Part shown: positions 56,145 to 64,000 of the stretch, in pieces
Numbering within the stretch: the stretch's first letter is position 1
How the letters are laid out: every line of letters begins with the position of its first letter
Assembly: GCA_036365145.1 (NCBI GenBank)
Contig: JAEOAD010000004.1
Location: 50,126,001-50,190,000 of the forward strand
DNA from: Orientallactaga sibirica
Taxonomy: Eukaryota > Chordata > Mammalia > Rodentia > Dipodidae
Direction of reading: 5' to 3'
Length of the DNA: 64,000 nucleotides
Notes under the pieces: model-generated
Databases searched by the model: none
Told to the model about the DNA's origin: nothing
What the model saw: the letters and a program-made list of their open reading frames with translations, nothing else
Program-made: the position numbers and the translations under genes

Positions 56145-56445
56145 AGTTTGTGCTTGTGTGTTTGTGTGCAAGCGTTCATGATGTGGCATGTATGTGGAGG
56201 TTAGATAACAACTATCCAGCTGTTCCTCACCTTCTTCTTTGTTTGAGGCAGGGAATCTTGTTGTCCACCCCTCCATTTGCAAGCTTCTGGAAAAGTCTCT
56301 TGTTTGTACTACATTTTGGGTACTAGGCTCACTGGGATTACAGAAGTCTGCCACAGCTTTCAGCTTTTAAGTGAGATCTGGGGATCTGAACTCAGGGTTG
56401 TGCAGCAAGCACTTAGCCACTGATCAATCTCCCCAGCTCCCCCAA
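56145..56445 (-). mobile_element. B4-type SINE
   Basis: Reverse copy: TG tail ('gtgcttgtgtgtttgtgtgc'), 'gtatgtggaggttagataac', B1-like centre ending 'ctgggattacagaagtctgc', head 'ggatctgaactcagggttgt..aagcacttagccactgatc'. Confidence 0.88.
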
Positions 56446-56519
56446 ATTATTTCTGTTCATTTGTATTAATATCAACTTCCTAACTTCTGCATTCAAAAAA
56501 TTACCGAATATTTGCCTTT

Positions 56520-56800
56520 AACTGGGTATTTTGTGTTAATTAATCATACAATCATAGAATGTTATACCTTATACATGCCTTCATTCTCACTTAGCATAAT
56601 GGTGTTGAGGGTCATTCACAACAAATCATGAATCAGTATTTACTTTTTCCATGGGATAGTATTTTGTTGTACAGATATATCACATTTTCTCTGCTTATTT
56701 AGTCACTGATTAATAATAAGTAGTTTTGAATTTTTGGATCTTGGGCAAACTGCCACTAAGAACATTGGTATATCTTGATAATTTAATAAAAAATACCTGT
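56520..56800 (-). mobile_element. Old L1 (L1M-like) 3' region
   Basis: 'atcatacaatcatagaatgt..cttcattctcacttagcata..gggtcattcacaacaaatc..attttgttgtacagatatatcacattttctctgct' is the reverse of the conserved L1 ORF2 end ('tatgctaagtgaaa', 'caatggaatattattcagcc'). Confidence 0.8.
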
Positions 56801-58581
56801 AATTCTCATTATTGCTTTATAGTAAGCTAAATGTATTTGTGCTTTATGTAAAATACAGACACATTTAATAGATGGATGGAAATATGTCTTCATAAAATAA
56901 TAATAGTGGAACATTTATAATTTTGATACTGATTAGTCAAGAAGCCAATAAGTGATTTTGATATTGTGAATATTTCTCTGTATGTTTTAGTTAATGTAGT
57001 TTTTCCAATAGCCCTGCATTCTTATTTCCTGTGTATACATATTCATACTCACATGTCCTTATGACTATTAGGGCTTACATAAATATATCAATTGCCTAGC
57101 TGTTATGTTTATACTCTATTTTTAATAAATTAAAAGTAATGAAAACAAATTATGTTCAGAAAATCATGATTTTCTTAAATCTCATCTTAAACATATCTTT
57201 CAACATGGTTTTATACATTTTAGCCTGATTATATATATATTTTTTAAAAAACAACAAATGTTAGATAAGAGAATGAAAGAGGTATATGGGTTAGGAATAC
57301 TCAACCTAGTCCCAGAAACAGCCAGATATTTTTAAGAAATCAGAGATGGAAAATATTTAAGAATTCAAAATCTTGAAACACAGTTATTGCCTAAAAATTC
57401 AAATTTTATCTAAAATAAGCCCTTTAGAACTAACACTGTCTAAAGATGAAAAGTGCAGAATAAAATTAAGTCTAAGTTGTTCTTTTACATTTTACAATAT
57501 ACTTAACTGATTGAAGTTGTGAAAACTAAACCTTTGGAAGACTAATAATTCATTTAGAATTCATGTGAAGATATTACTACTAGTCACTGAAAAATAATTG
57601 GAAATTGTGGTCATTAAAATCTACTCTCTGGATGTTCAGAGGTGTGAAATTTGTATACTTCTAGACATGTTTGTTCTAATTGAAAAATTCTCTGAGGAAT
57701 GATTTTTCATGTCTCTGTAGGGTGTTTCCTAAATCTATTAGTTAACGAAGTTAAATACTGGCATTTGAAGTTAGAAGTTCAGATGTTACCTAAATTACAA
57801 CATATCATGATCCGACTTTTCTCCAATTTAAATTTAGTGAACATTATAGTATAAAGGATATTTGGTGTGTAAGTAAAATCATACAAAGATGAGGAGTTTG
57901 CAGGAAATTGAGCCTTTGTCAATGTCTTAGTAGTTTAATCTCTTTATAAGAATGAGTTGCAAACTTCAAATGATATATAGACCATCAAAATTAGGTATAG
58001 ATGCCTACCTACTTGACATACTCTATTTCAAAAAACTAAGAACTTTGTTTTATAAATGCTAAAAGCATGTTTCAGTTAGAGTTCCAGAAAACAATTACCA
58101 TTTTTATTTTTATGAGCAATATTATTTTAACAAACATGTTCCAGACAAAAATGTTTCTCTTTCACCCCCTTCTCTACCAACTCAACTCTGGGCTCTCTGT
58201 CTGGGTGGAATAAGTGGTTTCATGTAGTTCAAGTCTAGCATTCCTATATTCATTCATATATATATAAATTCATATATATATATATATATGAAAAAGTAGG
58301 ATGGTATGTCTCAGCTAGGCCACAAATGGTACAGACATCAAATTTTTACATGTGGTTCAGTGAGCCTTAGACCTTAGTCACCAATGATTTTTGACCAATC
58401 TGTGACAATGTTTTAGAAAGAATCACAGTTTCAGAAAATAATACATATAATTGTCATAATTTTCCATTTTGGAAAGCCTCTCCTTTCATTTGAAATAGTT
58501 CTTTCCTCAATGTTTTATTTAAAATCTGCTTTATTTTCTAAAATAATGGAAAGAAAAGAGTGTTGCTGTTATTGGCAAAAT
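56801..58581. other. Single-copy-like DNA with a TA run, no gene seen
   Basis: AT-rich, no repeat family recognised. (TA)n runs at 58255-58290. No open frame above 60 codons until the TG array. Confidence 0.5.
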
Positions 58582-59212
58582 TGTGTGTGTGTGTTGTGTG
58601 TGGTATGTGTGGTGTGGTGCGGTTTGTGTGGTGTGTGGTGGTGTGGTTTGTGTGGTGTGTATGGTGTGGTGCGGTTTGTGTGTGTGTGTGTGTCTGTGTG
58701 TGTGTGTGGTGTGTGTATGGTGTGGTGCGCTTTGTGTGGTGTGAGTGTGGTATGGTGTGTGGTGAGGTGATATGGTGTGGTGTGGTGTATATGGAGTGGT
58801 ATGGTTTGTGTGGTGTGTGTGTATGTGTGGGTGTGGTGTGGTGTGGTGATGTGGTGTGGTGTGGTGAGCATGGTGTGGTATGGTTTGTGTGTGTGTGTAT
58901 GGTGTGGTGCGGTTTGTGTGTTGTGTGTGTGTGGTGTGTAGGGTGTGGTGCGGTTTGTGTGTTGTGTATGTGTGGTGTGTGTGTGGTATGGTGTGTATGG
59001 AGTGGTGTGGTTTGTGTGGTATGTATGGTGTGGTGCAGTTTGTGTGTGTGTGTGTGTGTGTGTGGTGTGTATGGTGTGGTGCGGTTTTTGTGTTGTGTGT
59101 GGTGTGGTGTGATGTGTATAGTGTGGTGTGGTTTGTGTGTGGTGTGTGGTGTGGTGTGTATGGGGTGTGTGTGTGTTTGTGTGTGTGTGTGTGGTGTGGT
59201 GCAGTTTATGGG

Positions 59213-59248
<36 letters not shown>

Positions 59249-59578
59249 TGTGGTGTGTATGGAGTGGTGTGGTTTGTGTGGTGTGTATGGTGTGGTGCGG
59301 TTTGTGTGTTGTGTGTGTGTGGTGTGGTGTGATGTGTATAGTGTGGTGTGGTTTGTGTGGTGTGTGTGTATGGAGTGGCGTGGTTTGTGTGGTGTGTATG
59401 GTGTGGTGCAGTTTATGTGGTGTGTGTGTGTGTGTGTGTGTGGTGTGTATGGTGTGGTGCGGTTTGTGTGTTGTGTGTGTGTGGTGTGGTGTGATATGTA
59501 TAGTGTGGTGTGGTTTGTGTGGTGTGTGTGTATGGAGTGGTGTGGTTTGTGTGGTGTAAATGGTGTGGTGCGGTTTAT

Positions 59579-59618
<40 letters not shown>

Positions 59619-59955
59619 TGTGGTGTGTATGGAGTGGTGTGGTTTGTGTGGTGTGTGTGTGTGGTGTGTATGGAGTAGTATGGTTTGTGTGGTATGTGTG
59701 TGTGGTGTGGTGTGTATGGTGTGGTATGGTTTGTGTGTTGTTTGTGTGTGGTGTGTGTGTGGTATGGTGTGTATGGTGTGGTGTGGTTTGTGTGTTGTGT
59801 GTGTGTGGTGTGTGTGTGTGTGGTGTGTATGGTGTGGTGTGGTTTGTGTGGTATGTGTGTGTGGTGTGGTTTGTGTGTTGTGTGTGTGTGGTATGGTGTG
59901 TATGGTGTGGTGTGGTTTGTGTGGTGTGTGTATGGTGGTGTGGTGTGATGTGATT
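58582..59955. repeat. TG/GTGG-rich minisatellite array, 1.37 kb, 162-bp higher-order period
   Basis: Plus strand is almost only G and T, built from words such as 'ggtgtgtatggtgtgg', 'gtgcggtttgtgtg', 'tatggagtggtgtgg' and (TG)n runs. Landmarks recur exactly 162 bp apart ('gatgtgtatag' at 59331 and its variant at 59493; 'tggagtgg' 59371 and 59533; 'gcRgtttat' 59408 and 59570). The array ends directly at a reverse B4 SINE, whose tail is normally TG-rich in this orientation, so the tail is its likely source. All six frames are open over long distances (534 codons on the minus strand), which is a composition effect. Confidence 0.96.
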
Positions 59956-60228
59956 GGTTCCCCCTGTGCTTACTTGCAACTGTGAACACTTGCCTCTGGT
60001 GGCTGGAGCGGGAAGTCAGATGTCCATTGCCTTTCCTCCCACTCTTTTTGGTTGTTGTTTTTGATTTTGCCAGCCAAGGTGATTCCTTGTCTTTGCTGTC
60101 CTTTGAGGGACTGGAATTATAGGTGTGCTTAGCTATGCACAACTGATTATGTGTGATCTGAAGATCTTGAATGGCCGTTTCAGGATCCCTCAGCCCCTCA
60201 TTCTTGCTAAGCCATCTCTCCAGTCCCT
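59956..60228 (-). mobile_element. B4-type SINE, source of the TG array
   Basis: Follows the array: diverged B1-like middle ('ttgattttgccagccaaggt', 'gggactggaattataggtgt') and head 'gctaagccatctctccagtc'. In reverse orientation its 3' tail is expected on the left, which is where the array lies. Confidence 0.75.
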
Positions 60229-60674
60229 CCTTCCTTTACTTTCATATCTCTGTTTTTCCTTCTTTGGAGAGCATTTCATGTTAGATGAGGAAGAAAGAAA
60301 ATCTAAGCATGTGTTTATCCCTAATTATACTGAGCATAGTACTGTGGTGTTCATGTAGATAATAATTGCTCACTTAGCGAAAAAAAAAATTGAATGACTT
60401 AAATAAGCAAATTTATATTATTCATTTTAATAATCAGTGATATCCCTGGCTTAATAATTGATTGGACTGCTTTAACCACATTTGATAGAAAGAAACCATA
60501 TTAATGATCAAAATTCTCCTTGAAAAACCTTCAAAAATAGGAAACACAAAATGGTAGCAACAATCTTTTATTTCAGCACTCAGTTTAAATTTATGAAATT
60601 CAATGGTGAGCAGTAATTTTGTATAAATCACATTTTTTCTGTCTTCAAATCAATGGAACAATATAATTTTGGTT
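60229..60674. other. Single-copy-like DNA, no gene seen
   Basis: AT-rich. Frames at 60125-60358 and 60434-60631 have no domain. Confidence 0.5.
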
Positions 60675-60675
60675 T

Positions 60676-60800
60676 TTGGTGGTAGGCTGACCTGGAATTC
60701 ACTTCAGTCTCAGGGTGGCCTTGAACTCATAGCAATCCTCCTACCTCCACCTCCCAGGTGCTGGGAATATAGGTGTGTGCCACTATGTCCAGCGCCGAAA
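60676..60800 (-). mobile_element. B1 SINE
   Basis: 'gtaggctgacctggaattca', 'tctcagggtggccttgaact', 'cctcccaggtgctgggaata', end 'gtgccactatgtccagc'. The T-rich tail side is short. Confidence 0.93.
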
Positions 60801-61974
60801 AAAAATAATACAATTTAGATTTTATTCTACAATAGTGCCTTATAATTATATTTCTACTAATTAAGTCTTTTTAGTTTGGGTTTAATTCAGCATTGCAAAC
60901 TATTTCCATCTTTTTTTTTTTAAATCTGTGAGCTGTCAAAAGTAACAACTCAACTCATTTTTCCTCGTATAAGAGTCAGAAATGACTCCCAAGACTTCAC
61001 CACAATTAAATACACGAATGGAAAGGCAAGTAGTATAATGGGAAGCAAATTAGTTTTTGCCTCAGTGAAAACAAGTACTTGAGATTCTATGAATATTCTT
61101 CAAATAGCAAAACAAGGAGGGTACTTCAATGGCTGCATAAACAAATACTGCATGCAAATATTCTAGTGAAGAACATTGCCAAATACTACCTCACATTTAG
61201 TTTGCATTTCTCATTTAATTATGTAATGGAATAACATCTTGGAATTAAGGGGCCGCTAGCCATCATGTTTATAAAACTATTTGTATGTAATTATTATTAG
61301 CACTGTATGGCATATTCTTTAGCACCAAATCTGACTCCTTGTTCAGTTTCTACACACTAAAAGCATTTTGAAAATGGCAAATAAAAGATAAATAAAAATA
61401 GAGCTTATATTTAAGGATGAGATGGCTATATTTTTTTGAATTACACACTGCAGATGAACATAATTTTATAGTTTTGAGGCCAATAATCTGTTACTATGTC
61501 ATAATGCAATCACAACTTAAAAGCATGATAAGTTCCATGAAAGATACATGATATTAGTGCATTGGTTCTGAACCAATCCTTTATAGAGCTTGATTAATGA
61601 CCTGGCCTTAGAATCATGAATATGCTTATCAAATTTGTGGTGATTTAAATTAATCTCAGCTGTTGATAGATTGTCTGACATGAATATAGTTCCATATAAA
61701 TTTAACCAACTGGAAATATGGTCCATAAAATACTATACCATTAAACACAAAACTGTTTTGATATGGAGAAGTAGGAAAAAGGTATGGAAAGAATATTTGT
61801 AAAGAAGAGGAAGAAAAGAAAACAGAGTAAAAGCCTTCTGTGTTAAATTTGTTGTAGCTCTACCTTGCTGCTACAGTATATGAATGAAGTCACCCTCTGT
61901 CAACCCTGACGGTTGACATTTGTGACATTCAGAGTGCTTGAATGACTTGACTCCTTGGCCAGGTGATGATCCTC
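60801..61974. other. Single-copy-like DNA, no gene seen
   Basis: AT-rich. A 69-codon minus frame at 61517-61726 is unsupported. Confidence 0.5.
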
Positions 61975-62105
61975 ACCATTATCTACATTCTAAGGGCTAG
62001 GAAATCTAATGACAGAGAATTTGAGTAAATTATTTGTAAGAACATGTAACTAATATGGGGAGGAACTATAACTGAACCACATCAGTTTGTTCCAGAACCC
62101 AATTA
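61975..62105 (-). mobile_element. MIR SINE
   Basis: 'attatctacattctaagggctaggaaatctaatgacagag..tgagtaaattatttgtaagaacatgtaact..ttgttccagaaccca' runs parallel to the reverse MIR consensus order. Diverged and old. Confidence 0.65.
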
Positions 62106-62784
62106 AGTGTGTATTTCCAATTTTGTAGATTACCAAGTTCATCATCAAGGATTTAACCAACCACCCATCAAAATATTTGCAGAAACATGTGTCATGGACA
62201 TACATGTGCAGACATTTACTCATAATTATTGCCCATTCTCCCCCTCCTCCCCTCCCTCCTTTACTCCCTTCCCCACCTCAAAAAAAATTAGGAATTTAAT
62301 ACAATTCTAAGCTATTTCCTTATACTCTCTCTTCTGAACCTTTCAGAGGATGTATTATGCTTTATTGACAATAGTCTTGTATACCTATATTGTGGGAGGA
62401 CAGTGTTCACTGAAAAAGCAAAACAAAGTTAATTGAGATGTGGCTTGATGTGTGCAGGCTGGGAGAAAAAAATTCATCCCAAAATTTCACCATTTACCAT
62501 TTTTTATTATATTATTTGAGAACAAAAGTTTTATAGTTAGTTTTATTTTAGAATTGTTTCCATTAGTGTCTGTACAACATTGTTTCTTTCAGATATTCTT
62601 GAAACTCTTGTTTTTCTGTTGGTAGTCTTAATAATTAACTGACCGGCTGGTGGCAATTAATAATTGTATTATTTAATCCTTTTTATACCTTTCTTCTGGA
62701 AAGATTAGAATATAGAAAGCTAGAATTATATAGAAAGTGTTGTATAGTACAATAAAACAAATCTATATATAATAGAGTTAATCA
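62106..62784. other. Single-copy-like DNA, no gene seen
   Basis: AT-rich. A pyrimidine-rich patch lies at 62235-62278. A 67-codon frame at 62107-62310 is unsupported. Confidence 0.5.
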
Positions 62785-63090
62785 AGCTTGGTTCCAAAAA
62801 CATAGACAACTGTTTAAACTCTTGAAACTTTAATTCCGTTATCTATAAAATGAAAATAGTTATTATTAGCTCATAAGAATTGTTGGGGCTGGGTGTGGCG
62901 CCATACACCTTTAATCCCAGCACTTGGATGGCAGAGGTAAAAGGATTACTGTGAGTTAAGGCCAGCCTGTGACTACAGAGTGAGTTCCAGGTCAGCCTGG
63001 GCTAGAGTGAGACCCTCCCTCCAAAAGAATTGTTGGAAGAATTGTAAATAATGGCATTCTCGAGGCACCTGAAATGGTTTGACATGTCCT
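62785..63090 (+). mobile_element. MIR SINE split by a B1
   Basis: Left part 'aactttaattccgttatctataaaatgaaaatagttattattagctcataagaattgttgg' matches the MIR 'cagtttcctcatctgtaaaatgggg' side. The right part, 'aagaattgtaaataatggca', continues it after the B1. Confidence 0.8.
62887..63024 (+). mobile_element. B1 SINE with perfect 12-bp duplication
   Basis: Plus B1 'ggctgggtgtggcgccatac' to 'gagtgagaccctccctccaa'. 'aagaattgttgg' flanks it at 62875-62886 and 63025-63036. 138 bp between duplications is a near full-length B1. Confidence 0.97.
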
Positions 63091-63174
63091 TTCCATGATT
63101 CTTTTTTTTCTCATTTATTGACCTGAGTCAGGCAAATATAATGTTCTACCACTATGTTGTAGAATTTTCTAAAT

Positions 63175-63350
63175 GATTTTATTTTTCAGTTTTAAATTCA
63201 TAGCAAAACTGAAAGAAAATATCTATTTTCCATATATTCCCTCCTCCCACACAACCTCCACTGCCTTCATCCTTTACGTTGTGCTACATTTGTCAAAACT
63301 AATGAACCTAGATGCACCGTAATTGTACAGAGCCCAACGCTTACAGGAGG
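63175..63350 (-). mobile_element. Old L1 (L1M-like) fragment
   Basis: 'ttcagttttaaattcatagcaaaactgaaag..ccatatattccctcctcccacacaacctcc..tgctacatttgtcaaaactaatgaacctagat' follows the reverse of an old mammalian L1 3' UTR. Confidence 0.65.
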
Positions 63351-64000
63351 ACTTGTCCTGAACTCTGAGAACTTTATTTTAGATTCCTCAATAATTATCT
63401 TCAATTGCCTTCTTGTAGGCAATGGATGGACAAGAAGCATGGTATATTCTTTGAAGATCTGATAAAATGACTAACAGATTACAATTGTTTTGTTCTTTTG
63501 TTAAAGAAAAATGGACAAAATAATGGTGATTAAAATACACCATTTGAATAAAATCATAGTTAGCACTACCTTTCACCTTGCAATAAAAGTGAAAATAAAA
63601 GACAATTTGAGTCAACAAATAAGGAAACTAGTAAAGAAACAATATTGACAAAAACATTTAAAAGTAGGCAAGTTTTAGGCCAACTTTCATTGCAACAATT
63701 CCTTTGTAGGGTTCAGGGGTGGAATTCAAAGGATCTAAGTGAGAGACTGCCAACATACATATTTCACTGCTCATTATTTGTCATTTCACCCAATTAAATG
63801 CACCAGGGCCTTTATTGTGTGAGGATTCTTACTGAGAAGTTCTTTTAAACTGAACATAATTGAACAGGACAAGGAATCCAATCTACTGTGGAAGAGTCTG
63901 AACTCCAGAGGGAAATGGTTATGAAAGGAAAGTTAAGGCTAAGGATCACATCACTGACCCTACCTATCCATTGAATGAATTATTGGAGATAAAGTGAAAA
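63351..64000. other. Single-copy-like DNA, no gene seen
   Basis: AT-rich to the end of the window. A 76-codon minus frame at 63388-63618 has no domain. Confidence 0.5.

Noticed and set aside
58582..59955. Telomere-like or satellite DNA
   Set aside because: The unit is TG/GTGG, with no TTAGGG runs and no centromere-like unit of constant length beyond the local 162-bp blocks.
58560..59985. Plus-strand Cys/Val/Gly/Trp-rich frames of 141-372 codons
   Set aside because: Same low-complexity array. The frames overlap each other in different phases and show no protein features.
58538..60142. 534-codon minus-strand open frame rich in His, Thr and Pro
   Set aside because: It is the translation of the CA/ACC-rich strand of the TG array. 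Other frames on both strands are equally open because the repeat lacks stop triplets. There is no domain, and the frame covers a SINE junction.
1..64000. An undescribed multi-gene system
   Set aside because: I looked on both strands for clusters of conserved frames, start signals and shared orientation. Every frame with recognisable residues belongs to L1 or to a simple repeat.

Overview
This window looks like ordinary intergenic or intronic DNA from a rodent nuclear genome, most likely a jerboa or close relative (Dipodoidea). The basis is the repeat content. There are about 27 copies of a tRNA-derived SINE of the B2 superfamily: a tRNA-like head with A and B boxes, a CT-rich stretch and an (AAAT)n tail. 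This form matches what I know of the DIP family of jerboas. With it are 7SL-derived B1 copies, B4-type (ID plus B1) composites, rodent L1 copies and a few old mammalian repeats (MIR, L2, L1M). The species is an inference from repeat type, not a measured match.

I found no convincing protein-coding gene, tRNA, rRNA, CRISPR array or other gene. The long open frames are low-complexity repeat (the longest, 534 codons, lies in a TG/CA array) or pieces of L1, B1 or simple repeat.

Layout. 0-5 kb: two DIP SINEs, then a 5'-truncated L1 (1944-4785) carrying a nested DNA-transposon-like element. 5-12 kb: an old L1 3' end, possible L2 pieces, two DIPs, one B1, and AT-rich single-copy DNA with a perfect 17-bp inverted repeat. 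11.9-14.7 kb: a minus-strand L1 remnant followed by a degenerate ~40-bp tandem array. 15-32 kb: many DIP, B1, B4, L2 and URR1-like copies, including an inverted URR1-like pair at 30.0-31.4 kb. 32.1-37.2 kb: an L1 with its 5' end retained, an internal deletion joining ORF1 to the reverse-transcriptase part of ORF2, three DIPs inside it, and a near-perfect target-site duplication. 37-51 kb: mostly single-copy DNA with an L2, a MIR, a SINE pile-up at 43.4-44.9 kb and a B4 split by a DIP. 51.2-54.9 kb: a B1, a minus-strand L1 3' end, a plus-strand L1 3' end with poly-A, and an unclassified repeat-like block. 55-64 kb: a DIP, (AT)n, B4, old L1 pieces, a 1.37-kb TG-rich array that appears to have grown from the tail of a B4 SINE, two MIRs (one split by a B1 with a perfect duplication) and an L1M end.

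Because there are no genes, nothing acts together as a pathway. The window reads as a layered record of retrotransposition. The most notable structures are the TG-rich array with a 162-bp higher-order period, the 40-bp array, two perfect inverted repeats, and the filled/empty-site comparison between the two L1 copies.
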